Positions 23,884-32,968 of a stretch of 64,000 nt of DNA are shown here, in pieces. The notes under the pieces were generated by a model that searched no databases, was not told the DNA's origin, and worked only from the letters and a program-made list of their open reading frames with translations. The first letter of the stretch is position 1; every line of letters starts with the position of its first letter. The position numbers were made by a program, and so were the translations under genes. Source of the stretch: Lacunisphaera sp. (GTDB lineage Bacteria; Verrucomicrobiota; Verrucomicrobiia; Opitutales; Opitutaceae); the NCBI GenBank assembly GCA_009695095.1, contig SIBQ01000011.1, forward strand, positions 1 through 64,000, in the 5' to 3' direction.

Positions 23884-24941
23884 GGGAGCACTTCACCGAC
23901 CAGTGTGAATTCCTCGCGGTCGTGGTAAAGGTGACGGATGCGCAGCCTGCCGGCGTGCGCCGCGAAGGGCGAGTCTTTCGCGCGCACCTCGCGAAGCAGC
24001 GCCAGCGAGTCCACATGGCCGAACTTCAGATTGATGATGAAGTGTCGGCACCAGCCATTGGCCAGCCACGGCGTCGCAATGTTCTGCATCACATGGTGTG
24101 GTTCCTCCACCAGATCACAGAACAACCAATCGAACCTTTCTCCATTCGAAGGCTTGCCATCCGTAGTCTTGGTGAAGGATGGCTGAAAGTGAAAGGCGTC
24201 CTCCAGTCGGTGTTCGATGAGCGGATGGCTGAGAGCCCCCCCACGGAGCGGACCGTTGTCCACGGCGATCACACGTGCCCCGCGCTTCGCCGCGCTGTAA
24301 CTCCAGCCGCCCGGCGCTGCGCCGAGATCGACCACCGTCTCGCCAGGCTGCGGCTCGCGCCCGAGCACGATATAGGCCTCCTCGACTTTCAGGTAGGAAC
24401 GCGACGGGGCCGCGTCGTCGTCTGCCATCCGGCGCTGCCCGCCCAGCCACGCCTCACGCGCGGCGAACACCCGGCCGAAATCGGCGAAGAAAACAAACAG
24501 CCCGCGTGCTTTCCCCGCCCCGCGCGGCAGTTCCGGCACGGCCAGCCGGGCGATGCGAGAAAGTTTTTTCTTCAACAACTCGCCGAAGGCCTTCTCGACT
24601 GCGCTCGCCCGGCGGCCGAGGCCGACCACTTCGGACACGGTTTGAAAAACGCACGGCCACGCCGCCTCAATCCGCTCGGCGCGCAGGCTCTCGAGAAAAA
24701 ATTCCGCCAGTTGCGCCGCCAGCGCGTTGACGGAGTCGCCACGGAATTCGCGCGGAGCCGGCAGCGTCAGATGGAGGAAGGCGAAGTCCGGCTGTGGCAG
24801 CGTGCTTGCACGCGACTCGTCGCGACCAAGGTCGCTCCCACACAGCGCCCAGCCCGGGCCCTTCTCCGTCACGGCCAGCCCGGCCTCGCCGAGCTCGCGC
24901 TCGAGGAGCGCTTCGTAACCGTGCTGGCAAAGGCAGAGCAT
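23880..24941 (-). CDS. RlmM-like 23S rRNA 2'-O-methyltransferase (FtsJ/RrmJ fold)
   Basis: 353 residues. The C-terminal FtsJ domain has SRSYLKVEEA, the SAM motif VVDLGAAPGGWSYSAA, FDWLFCDLVEEP and IINLKFGH, giving the expected K-D-K catalytic residues. Layout fits RlmM (2'-O-methylation of C2498 in 23S rRNA), though shorter. Two repeats lie in frame: a palindrome cluster at 24801-24843 (residues about 33-47, SDLGRDESRAST) and a hairpin at 24156-24183 (residues about 253-262, SFTKTTDG). Neither interrupts the catalytic motifs. Followed by the TrmH-like gene with a four-base overlap. Confidence 0.8.
   Translation of the reverse strand: MLCLCQHGYEALLERELGEAGLAVTEKGPGWALCGSDLGRDESRASTLPQPDFAFLHLTLPAPREFRGDSVNALAAQLAEFFLESLRAERIEAAWPCVFQTVSEVVGLGRRASAVEKAFGELLKKKLSRIARLAVPELPRGAGKARGLFVFFADFGRVFAAREAWLGGQRRMADDDAAPSRSYLKVEEAYIVLGREPQPGETVVDLGAAPGGWSYSAAKRGARVIAVDNGPLRGGALSHPLIEHRLEDAFHFQPSFTKTTDGKPSNGERFDWLFCDLVEEPHHVMQNIATPWLANGWCRHFIINLKFGHVDSLALLREVRAKDSPFAAHAGRLRIRHLYHDREEFTLVGEVLP
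24156..24183. repeat. Diverged GTAG-type palindrome inside coding sequence
   Basis: GCCATCC (24156-24162) and GGATGGC (24177-24183) are perfect inverted repeats around GTAGTCTTGGTGAA, a diverged form of the GTAGCCTTGGCGAA core. On the coding strand it gives SFTKTTDG, placed just before the catalytic FDWLFCD segment of the RlmM-like protein. Confidence 0.65.
24801..24843. repeat. Triple-palindrome repeat inside coding sequence
   Basis: Contains CGTGCTTGCACG (24801-24812), CGCGACTCGTCGCG (24811-24824) and GCGACCAAGGTCGC (24822-24835), ending TCCCACAC. The core GTGGGAGCGACCTTGGTCGC on the minus strand resembles REP sequences known from Pseudomonas and Xanthomonas relatives. Read in frame in the RlmM-like protein. 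Confidence 0.65.
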
Positions 24942-25058
24942 TCCGCAGCATTACCCTCCGGCTCATGGCAGCCGAGGCGAAAATCCAGCCACAAATAAGG
25001 TGAAACCTGATCTCCGAGCAGGTTCATACCCACCCGGAGGCCGAACACCACTCAAGCC

Positions 25059-25085
25059 GCCCCAAAATCTCCGTGCATTTGGGGC
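25059..25085 (+). other. Hairpin in the leader of aroG
   Basis: GCCCCAAA (25059-25066) pairs perfectly with TTTGGGGC (25078-25085) around an 11-base loop, 27 bases before the aroG start. No T-run follows and no aromatic-rich leader peptide was found before it, so it is noted only as a structure. Confidence 0.4.
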
Positions 25086-25112
25086 GCAGGCTCGTTCAAT
25101 TGGTCGTTCACC

Positions 25113-26180
25113 ATGCGTCAGCCGACTTCCGACCTCCGCATCCGCTCCGCCCGCCCGTTGCTTTCGCCCGCGATCCTCGAGGAGGATCTGCCGCTCCCCG
25201 AGTCCGGCGCCGCGCTCGTGCACGGCGCACGGCGCGCCATCGGCGAGATTCTTGCCGGCCGGGATCGCCGCCTGCTGGCGATTGTCGGCCCGTGTTCCAT
25301 CCATGACCCGGCGGCGGCGCTGGACTATGCGCACCAGCTCAAGGCGGTGGCTGACCGGCTGGCCGGCGACCTGCTGGTCGTCATGCGCGTCTATTTTGAA
25401 AAGCCCCGCACGACCGTGGGCTGGAAGGGCCTGATCAACGACCCGCACCTCGACGGCAGTTTCCAGGTCAACACCGGCCTGCGCCTCGCCCGCCAGCTGA
25501 TGCTCGATATCAACGTTGTGGGCCTGCCCATCGGCACCGAGTTTCTCGATACCATACTCGGCCAGTACTACGCCGACCTCGTCTCGTGGGCCGCCATCGG
25601 CGCGCGCACCACCGAGAGCCAGATCCACCGCGAACTCGCCCCCGGCCTTTCCATGTCGGTCGGCTTCAAGAACCGCACCGACGGCGACCTGCAGGTGGCG
25701 GTGGACGCGATCGTGTCGGCGCGGCACCCGCATTGTTTCCCCTCTCTCACCCGCGAGGGGGCGCCGGCCGTCCTCGCCACCACGGGCAATCCCGAGGGAC
25801 ACCTCGTGTTGCGCGGCGGTAGCCGCACCGGCCCGAATTACGACCGTAAATCTGTCCACCAGGCGGTGGCCCTCCTGAAGAAATCCAGCTTGTTTCCCGT
25901 CGTGCTGGTGGACTGCACCCATGGCAACAGCGGCAAGCAGCACGGCGAACAGTCGCAGGTGGCCGCAGCCATCGCCACGCAGGTGGCAGCCGGCGAACGC
26001 GCCATCATCGGCTTCATGCTCGAAAGCAATCTGGTGGGCGGCGCGCAAAAGCATGAGCCCGGCCGGCCGCTCACGCCTGGGCAGAGCATCACGGATGCGT
26101 GCCTGTCCTTCGGCGAAACTGTGCCAGTGCTCGAGAAACTAGCCCGCGCCGCGGTGACCCGTCGTCAGGCAAAAGCCTGA
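25113..26180 (+). CDS. aroG: DAHP synthase, type I-alpha (AroG-like)
   Basis: 355 residues. Motifs IVGPCSIHD, MRVYFEKPRTTVGWKGLINDP, GTEFLDTILGQYYADLVSW, IGARTTESQIHREL and GFKNRTDGDLQVAVDA are typical of the E. coli AroF/G/H group, which are feedback-inhibited by aromatic amino acids. Together with the I-beta enzyme at 19204 this gives two unrelated control types for the entry to the shikimate pathway. Divergent from the RlmM-like gene; followed 12 bases later by glycerate kinase. Confidence 0.93.
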   Translation: MRQPTSDLRIRSARPLLSPAILEEDLPLPESGAALVHGARRAIGEILAGRDRRLLAIVGPCSIHDPAAALDYAHQLKAVADRLAGDLLVVMRVYFEKPRTTVGWKGLINDPHLDGSFQVNTGLRLARQLMLDINVVGLPIGTEFLDTILGQYYADLVSWAAIGARTTESQIHRELAPGLSMSVGFKNRTDGDLQVAVDAIVSARHPHCFPSLTREGAPAVLATTGNPEGHLVLRGGSRTGPNYDRKSVHQAVALLKKSSLFPVVLVDCTHGNSGKQHGEQSQVAAAIATQVAAGERAIIGFMLESNLVGGAQKHEPGRPLTPGQSITDACLSFGETVPVLEKLARAAVTRRQAKA

Positions 26181-26192
26181 GACTTTATCGTG

Positions 26193-27326
26193 ATGCGCGT
26201 CCTCCTCGCTTTCGACAAGTTCAAGGACGCGCTCACGGCGCAGCAGGCCGGCGAGGTGGCGGCCCGGGTTTTGCGCGCCAAGCATCCCGACTGGCAGCTT
26301 GATCTTTGTCCGCTCACCGATGGCGGCGAGGGTTTTTGCGACATGCTCACCCGCGCCGTGGGAGGTCGATTGGAGCACGTGGAGGTTTCCGGGCCACGCG
26401 GCAGGCTCGTGAACGCCGTACTTGGCTTCATCGGGGCGAAAAGCATTCCCGCCTCAGTCCACCACCGTCTGCCGGTCGAAACCACCCTCGCGGTCATTGA
26501 CCTGCCCTCCGCGAGCGGGATCGGCTTGCTCCCCCTTGAGCAACGCGACCCCTGGCACACGACGACTCATGGCACGGGCGAGCAAATCCTCTCCGCCGCG
26601 AAAGCGGGCGCCGGCGCCATCCTGCTCGGTGTCGGGGGCAGCGCGACCAACGATCTCGGACTCGGCGCGCTCGCGGCGCTGGGTTGCAGATTTCTCGACG
26701 CCGCAGGCGCAGTCATCGCGGTGCCGGTGCCAGCGACGTGGGAAAAGATCACGCACATCGACTGTTCCGGTGCGATCAAGCTACCGCCGATTTTGATCGC
26801 GTGCGACGTGACCAATCCCCTGCTTGGTCCGCACGGCGCCACGGCGACGTTCGGCCCGCAAAAGGGATTGCGCGCCGGCGACGTGCCCCGGCTTGAGGCG
26901 CAGGCCGCGCGGATGGCGGCATTGTTATGCGAGGCCTGCGGAAAATCGCTTTCGCTGGCGGACACACCTGGCGCGGGCGCAGCCGGCGGCATCGGATTTG
27001 GCTTGATGGTCGCGTGTGGCACAATACTCGTGCCGGGATTCGACCTCGTGTCCGACTGGCTGGATCTGCCCGCACGCCTCGCCGCCGCCGACCTTGTGCT
27101 CACCGGTGAGGGGCGGTTCGACGCCACCTCGCTCGGAGGCAAGGGCCCGGGTTCGCTTTTCACGGAGGCCCGCCGCTTGGACAAACCTGCGCACGTCTTC
27201 GCCGGCAGCCTCGGCGTGCCCGCGGACCAGGCGTTTCACGTCATCACGCCTGCCGGCCTGCACCTGGTCGAGGCCCTGCCACGCACGGCGGAGCTGCTGG
27301 CGGCCGCCGTGGCCCGCGTGTTCTGA
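26193..27326 (+). CDS. Glycerate kinase (GlxK/GK-II family)
   Basis: Phosphorylates glycerate with ATP. 377 residues: LAFDKFKDALTAQQAGEVAARV at the N-terminus, PLTDGGEGF, LGVGGSATNDLGLGALAALG, and PGAGAAGGIGFGLM with LTGEGRFDATSLGGKGP near the end, all hallmark segments. The start at ATG 26193 (MRVLLAFDKFKD) is preferred to the overlapping GTG at 26190. Likely co-transcribed with aroG; no metabolic link to it is obvious. Confidence 0.92.
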   Translation: MRVLLAFDKFKDALTAQQAGEVAARVLRAKHPDWQLDLCPLTDGGEGFCDMLTRAVGGRLEHVEVSGPRGRLVNAVLGFIGAKSIPASVHHRLPVETTLAVIDLPSASGIGLLPLEQRDPWHTTTHGTGEQILSAAKAGAGAILLGVGGSATNDLGLGALAALGCRFLDAAGAVIAVPVPATWEKITHIDCSGAIKLPPILIACDVTNPLLGPHGATATFGPQKGLRAGDVPRLEAQAARMAALLCEACGKSLSLADTPGAGAAGGIGFGLMVACGTILVPGFDLVSDWLDLPARLAAADLVLTGEGRFDATSLGGKGPGSLFTEARRLDKPAHVFAGSLGVPADQAFHVITPAGLHLVEALPRTAELLAAAVARVF

Positions 27327-27345
27327 AACCGTCAAAACAATAATG

Positions 27346-27454
27346 GCCACAAAGAGTCACAAAAATGTGCCTCGAAGCATGACCCTTAACACCGCGCCTT
27401 TAGGCGCACGGAACACTCAGTCGAAGCCACACCCCTCCTGGGGCTTTTTGTGGC
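27346..27454. repeat. 109-bp segment bounded by near-perfect inverted repeats
   Basis: GCCACAAAGAG (27346-27356) is matched by CTTTTTGTGGC (27444-27454) with one mismatch. Inside are GCGCCTTTAGGCGC (27394-27407) and CCCCTCCTGGGG. It lies between glycerate kinase and the NamZ-like gene, possibly a miniature mobile element; the last hairpin with its T-run could also end transcription of aroG-glxK. Confidence 0.5.
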
Positions 27455-27561
27455 AATAATCCGGGTTTGGTTGTTTTGATCCAGCTAGACCGCATTGTGA
27501 CATTTTCCGTGCAACGATTCTCCTCGCCAAGTTCTCCCGGCATTTTCAGAAATTACGGCAC

Positions 27562-28923
27562 ATGTCCTGCCGGCCGCTCGTGAAGATTTCCCTCGGAACC
27601 GCCGCCGCCTGCGCCTTGGCGCTGGGGCTCGGTTGCGCGAGCAAGCCAACCAAGGCTGCGACCAAGCCGGCCGCCCCGGCCGCGGTCCTGCCCGCCTTGC
27701 CGCCGGAGATCCTGCCGCCCGTCATGCTGGGCATAGACGTGCTGGAAGCCGACAAATTCGCCGCCATCGCCGGGAAGAAAATCGGCCTGCTCACGCATCC
27801 CGCCGGCGTGAACCGGCGCGGCGAGAGCACCGTCAGCGTGCTGCGCCGTGCAACCAACGTGAAGCTGGGGGCCCTTTTCGCGCCCGAGCACGGCATCGAC
27901 GGCCAGATCAAGGCGGAGGTGCGCTTCGGCAATTCAATCCACGCCCCGACCGGCCTGCCCATCTACTCCGTGCATGGCGAGAGCCGCAAACCCACGCCCG
28001 CGATGCTCAAGGGGCTCGATGCCGTCGTCATCGACCTGCAGGACATCGGGGCGCGTTCCTACACGTTCACCAGCGCCATGGCCTACATGATGGCCGCCTG
28101 CTTCGAAAACAAGGTCGAGGTCATCGTGCTCGATCGGCCCAACCCGCTCGGCGGCCTCAAGGTCGACGGCCCGCCGCTCGATGCGGATTTCAAGAGTTAT
28201 GTCGGGGTGTTCCGCGTGCCCTATGTGCACGGCCTGACCATCGGCGAACTCGCGCGCCTGGCCATGGGCAGCCCCGGCGTCCTGTCAGTGCCCGGCGCGA
28301 CCGGCATTAATGTGACCGACAAGGTGCGCGCCCGGGGCAAGCTCACCGTCATCCCCATGCGCGGCTGGACCCGCGCGATGCGCTGGCCGGACACCGGGTT
28401 GAAATGGATCGCCACTTCGCCCCTGATGCCGTCCTACGAGGCGACGGTGGGCTACGCCATGGTCGGCCTCGGCTGCCTGAGCAGCGACTGGAGCTCGGGC
28501 ATCGGGAAGGAATTCCCCTTCCGCGGCCTCGGTTACCCGAAGAAAACCCCCGAAGAGATCATCAAGGCGCTCGAGTCCTACAAGATTCCCGGCATCATGC
28601 TGGTCAAGCAGCAGGGGCTGGATCGTGACGGCAAACTCATCACCGGGGTATACGTGGAGGTCGTCAACTGGGAGCAATGGCATCCCACCGAGCTGTCCTT
28701 CTACATGCACAAGCAGGCCGCGACCTGGCAGCGCCTGAATCCCTTCGCCGTGATGACCACGGACGATACGCGCACCTTCAACATCCACGTCGGCTCCGCC
28801 GCGTGGACCGCCGCCCTCAAGCGCGACGGACCGCGGGTTGATGTCGCCCTGTTCCTCAAAAACTGGGCGGAGCGCGCCGCCACCTACCAGCAGCAGAGTA
28901 AGAAATACTGGCTCTATCCGTGA
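27562..28923 (+). CDS. DUF1343 lipoprotein, NamZ-like exo-muramidase
   Basis: 453 residues. The N-terminus has a lipobox (ALGLGCAS) after a hydrophobic stretch, so it should be anchored to a membrane as a lipoprotein. The body matches DUF1343: KKIGLLTHPAGVNRRG, LFAPEHGIDG, VVIDLQDIGARSYTF, VIVLDRPNPLGG. Members of this family characterised as NamZ release N-acetylmuramic acid from peptidoglycan fragments, which points to cell-wall recycling or scavenging here (by homology). Confidence 0.88.
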   Translation: MSCRPLVKISLGTAAACALALGLGCASKPTKAATKPAAPAAVLPALPPEILPPVMLGIDVLEADKFAAIAGKKIGLLTHPAGVNRRGESTVSVLRRATNVKLGALFAPEHGIDGQIKAEVRFGNSIHAPTGLPIYSVHGESRKPTPAMLKGLDAVVIDLQDIGARSYTFTSAMAYMMAACFENKVEVIVLDRPNPLGGLKVDGPPLDADFKSYVGVFRVPYVHGLTIGELARLAMGSPGVLSVPGATGINVTDKVRARGKLTVIPMRGWTRAMRWPDTGLKWIATSPLMPSYEATVGYAMVGLGCLSSDWSSGIGKEFPFRGLGYPKKTPEEIIKALESYKIPGIMLVKQQGLDRDGKLITGVYVEVVNWEQWHPTELSFYMHKQAATWQRLNPFAVMTTDDTRTFNIHVGSAAWTAALKRDGPRVDVALFLKNWAERAATYQQQSKKYWLYP

Positions 28924-28970
28924 GCTTGGTTCGGGTTTGCGCTGCGAAGGCGAGGCGGGTTTAACAGGCC

Positions 28971-30262
28971 ATGACACCCCTGCCCCGCGCACCCCTCGCC
29001 CGGTCCTTGCCCTGGATTTTGTTACTGCTCGGTTTCGCCACCACCCTCCACGCCGCGCCGGGTTTTGATCCCGTCGCCGAGACGGAGAAACTGATTAACA
29101 CCCTGCCGGCCGAGGCCCGCGCCAAGTCCGACGCCTACTTCGAAGGCGGCTACATCATCCAGGTCTGGAATCTGGCGTTCTCCCTCTTCATCGCGTGGGT
29201 TCTCCTGAAATTCGGCGTCACCGTCAGGCTGCGGGATATCGCCGAGCGGTTTTCAAGGCCCGCTACCTGCAGGGTGTGCTTTCCATTGTGATGTTCGCGG
29301 TGGTGTCGGCGGTACTCGATCTGCCCAGCGACTACTACGTGGGCTTCATCCGGGAACACCGCTTCGGCCTGTCCAACCTGACGACCGGCGGCTGGCTGGG
29401 CGAGCAGTTGAAGGGGCTCATGGTCGGCCTGATCGTCTTCAGCCTGATCGGCTCGCTCCTGTATCTGGGCATCCGGAAATCGCCCCAAGGCTGGTGGGTG
29501 CGGGCGTCCCTCGCTACGCCGTTCTTCATAATTTTCCTCACGGTGCTCGCGCCGGTGTTTGTCGCCCCGCTGTTCAATAAATACACGCCGCTCACCGACG
29601 CCAAGGTGCGCGACCCCATCCTGTCGATGGCCCGCGCCAATAGCGTGCCGGTGGACAACGTCTACCAGTTCGACGCCTCGAAGCAGACCAAGCGCGTCAG
29701 CGCCAACGTCAGCGGGGCGCTCAATACCATCCGCGTGTCCCTCAACGACAATCTCCTCAACCGCTGCTCGCCCGGTGAAATGCAGGCCGTCATGGGCCAC
29801 GAGCTCGGCCACTACGTGCTGAACCACGTCTACAAGGGCGTCGTCTTTTTCTCGCTGCTTTACGCCGCCGGGTTCGCGTTCACCCACTGGTTTTTCGGCG
29901 CGGCCAGCCGGCGGTTTGGCGCGGGCTGGGGTCTGCACGGCATCGACGACTTCGCCGGCCTGCCGCTGATCATGGCCGGTTTCAGCGTGTTCATGTTTCT
30001 CGCGACGCCGGTGCGCAACACGCTCATCCGCACCAACGAGGTGGAGGCCGACATCTTCGGGCTCAACGCCGCGCGGCAGCCCGACGGCTTCGCCACCACC
30101 GCGCTCAAGCTCTCCGAATACCGCAAGCTTGCCCCGGGCAAATGGGAGGAAATTTTCTTCTTCGACCACCCCAGCGGCCAACAACGCATCCTGATGGCGA
30201 TGCGCTGGAAGGCGGAGCACCTCGCGGAAATCCCCCCGGCCGCGCCGGCGGCGGGCAAATGA
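28971..30262 (+). CDS. Ste24-like M48 family membrane metalloprotease (frameshifted)
   Basis: Integral membrane zinc protease. The zinc motif is HELGHY, with a later NEVEADIFGLNAA glutamate ligand, and about six membrane helices. The frame breaks near 29246-29249: adding one T to the TTTT run turns RDIAERFSRP into RDIAERFFKARYLQGVLSIVMF and joins the N-terminal part (28971-29291) to the remainder. With that base the protein is about 431 residues, as expected for CAAX-protease-like Ste24 homologues. Ends directly against the convergent msrB stop. Confidence 0.85.
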
Positions 30263-30898
30263 TCACTTAGTGCTGGCCACCGCGGGGCTGTTCTTCGCCA
30301 CCCAGGCCGCATACTCGGCACGGGGCATGAACTTCAGCGAGGCGGAGTTGATGCAGTAGCGCTGGCCGGTCGGCGCCGGGCCGTCGTCAAACACGTGGCC
30401 AAGGTGGCCGCCGTCCACCTTGGAGTGCACCTCGACCCGGGTCATGCCGAAGCTGCTGTCGGTGGTCGCGCCGACCAGGGCCTTTTCGATCGGCTTCGTG
30501 AAGCTCGGCCAGCCCGTGCCGGAGTCAAACTTGTCACGGCTGTCGAAGAGCGGCGTGTCGCTGCCGACGGAGAAATAGACGCCGTCCTCGTGGTTGTCCC
30601 AATACGCGTTGCGAAAAGGGGGCTCGGTGCCCTGCCGGCGGGACACCTGGTATTGTTCGGGCGTGAGCAGCGCGCGCCACTCGGCGTCGGTGTGCTTCAC
30701 CTTGTTCTTGCTCATGTCGATGACGACCTTGGAGGGCAGGCCGCAGGCGGAGATTTCACCGGGCTTGCACTCGAGGGCGTCCTTGGCGGGGGGCGTCTTG
30801 GCGGATTTCATTTTGGAATCGGCGGCCAGCACGGCCGCCACGGCGATCAAGGGGAGGATGAAAAAAGGCCACTTTTCCATGGAAGAATTGATAGTCAT
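30263..30898 (-). CDS. msrB: Exported peptide-methionine (R)-S-oxide reductase MsrB
   Basis: Repairs methionine-R-sulfoxide in proteins. 211 residues: an N-terminal hydrophobic segment ([18 protein letters not shown]) indicates export or membrane anchoring, followed by the MsrB fold ([51 protein letters not shown]) and catalytic Cys in [11 protein letters not shown]. The frequent GCGWPSF reads GTGWPSF and the CxxC zinc pairs are absent. Two cysteines in [10 protein letters not shown] near the N-terminus could serve as resolving cysteines. An alternative start is six codons later. Confidence 0.9.
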   Translation of the reverse strand: MTINSSMEKWPFFILPLIAVAAVLAADSKMKSAKTPPAKDALECKPGEISACGLPSKVVIDMSKNKVKHTDAEWRALLTPEQYQVSRRQGTEPPFRNAYWDNHEDGVYFSVGSDTPLFDSRDKFDSGTGWPSFTKPIEKALVGATTDSSFGMTRVEVHSKVDGGHLGHVFDDGPAPTGQRYCINSASLKFMPRAEYAAWVAKNSPAVASTK

Positions 30899-31017
30899 GC
30901 TTTGGGTCTTGGCAACCGCGGGGAACCCGGGGCCGGACGTGAGAGCCCCTCCGTGGCAGATTATTCCGTGAGAAACCTGTTGCCCCGCGCCCGGGTCTCG
31001 CGTGCGCTAGAGCCCGC

Positions 31018-32965
31018 ATGGAAGCCAGCGAAAGCAAGCTGACGCGTCCGGGCCGGTGGGCCATCGCGTTGCTGACCCTCCTGTATGGCGGCGCGCATCT
31101 GGGGTGGGGGGCACGCCGCTGGGGCAGAGCCCTGTACTCGACGAGCGAGAGAACCTGCAACTGACCGCCCAAATCACGCAGGGCTCGCTGCCCTCCGAGC
31201 CGTTTTACCGCGCGATGGGTTACCCGCTGTTTCTCGCCGGTCTGCGCGCCACCGGAACGCTGACCGACGAATTGCCGCAAGCCGCCATGGCCGCGGAATT
31301 GCTGCTGCATGTCCTCAACACCCTGCTGGTGGTGCGGCTTACGCAAAAATGGTTCGGCTCCGCGCGCACCGGGCTCGCCGCCGGGCTATGTCACGGGCTC
31401 AACCCCGTGCTCATCCACTACGCGACGCAAATCCTCGACAGCACGCTGGCGAACACCCTTTCCCTCGCCGGCCTGCAGTTTCTGCCCGAGCGCGCTAAAG
31501 CCGGCCCCCCGCACCGCAACGCACTCTAGCTCTCCCTCACCTGGACGGCCGCCGCGCTTGTACGTCCGCAATTCCTTCTGGTGTGGCTCGCGCTGCCGTT
31601 GCTCTGGGTCGCAGCGATCGGCCCACTGCGGTTGTGGCGCGCGCAGCTTCGCCCGATCGGACTTGCGCTGGCTGCCGGCGGACTGCTGTGGCTGGCCGAA
31701 GGCCTATGGCAATGGCGCGTCAGCGGCGAGTTCCGCCTGCTGCCGTGGCAGGGCGCCTATAATCTCTGGGCGGCCAACAAGCCCGGCGCCAACGGCCGCT
31801 ACTATGCCCAGACGATGTGGTTTGAGGCGCCGGCGCGCGGCGCGCAGGAAAACCCGGCACGGCGGGAATCGCTGCTGCTTTACCAGCAGGCCACGGCCGA
31901 CACCGGGCCGCTGCGCATCGATCCATTCAACCGCTACTGGCGGCAGCGGCTGTTCGTTGAAATCCGCGCCCACCCCGCCGCGTGGTTGAAGCTCGAACTG
32001 CGCAAAGCCTACTACATGGCGAACAATCACGAGCAGTATAACAACAAAACCTACTCTTTTCACCAAGCCCGCTCGCCGTGGCTGCGGTTCAACCCGCTCG
32101 GCTGGGGTGTGCTGCTGCTGGGCGGAACGCTGGGCATCATCGCCCTCGGCCGCTCACGGCCGCCGCTGCGCGACGCCGTGTTGCTGCTGGCCGGCGCCGT
32201 CGCCGCGGGCCTGTTCTTGTTCTATGTCAGTGCGCGCTTCCGCCTGCCGCTGGCGGCGTTGCTCTGCGTGCTGGCCGGGGCGGAGTGGCGGTCCCCCGCG
32301 CATGGTGGCCCAGGAGCTTCCGGGCAAAAATCGCGACCACCCTGCTGATTGCGGGGCTCGGGGTGATTACATTCACCAGCTGGTTCGGCGCAGCTGACCA
32401 GTCCACCTACCTGCAGGATCATCTGCTGCTGACCGCCGCCGCGGAAAGCAGCGGCGCCGTCCAGATCACCTGGACGGAAGCGCGCGCAGCGCTGGTCATG
32501 CGACCGGGGCACCCCGATGCGCTGCGCATGGGCCTGACGAGTTATTTCAACCTGCTCCTGACCGGGGCGCCAGCCGATGATTCGGAAAAAATCTGGCAGG
32601 ACATCTCCCGCCAGCTTTATGCGCAAACCGCGGTGCCGGCCCGACACCGGCACGCCAACATCGTAGCCCTGGCCCTGTGGCGGGCCGGTGAGCCAGCGGG
32701 ACTCAATCTCTGGCGGCAGCGATGGTTGGAAAACAGCGACCCCGACGCGCTCACGGCGCTCTGCCTCACCGGCCAAGCCCGGCCCGGTGAAATCGAGCAC
32801 GCCCAAGCCCTGCCGCTTACCGCCGCACTGAACATCTTCCTGCTCATGGCCAAGGCGCGCTTCTCCCCCGGTGAGTTGGAAGCGTGGGCCCGCGGAAACC
32901 GGAGCCCGAAGTGGCTGGCCGCCTTGCGGGTGGCGACGGACAATTTGTTTCCTGTCCCGCGCTAA
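31018..32965 (+). pseudogene. GT-C-type membrane glycosyltransferase, broken at three sites
   Basis: Reading from ATG 31018 gives a membrane protein (RWAIALLTLLYGGAHLGW) whose frame must gain one G in the GGGGGG run near 31106-31111 to continue as GTPLGQSPVLDERENLQL, SEPFYRAMGYPLFLAGLRA. A TAG at 31527-31529 interrupts NAL/LSLTWTAAAL (TGG would fit). One C is missing from the CCCCC run near 32292-32296, after which AWWPRSFRAKIATTLLIAGLG continues to TAA 32965. Full length would be about 650 residues, GT39-like with a soluble C-terminus. Either a decayed gene or accumulated sequencing errors. Confidence 0.65.
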
Positions 32966-32968
32966 GCG

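Noticed and set aside
25059-25085. Attenuator for aroG
   Set aside because: The hairpin has no following T-run, no competing segment was found and no aromatic-rich short frame precedes it, unlike the aroF leader.
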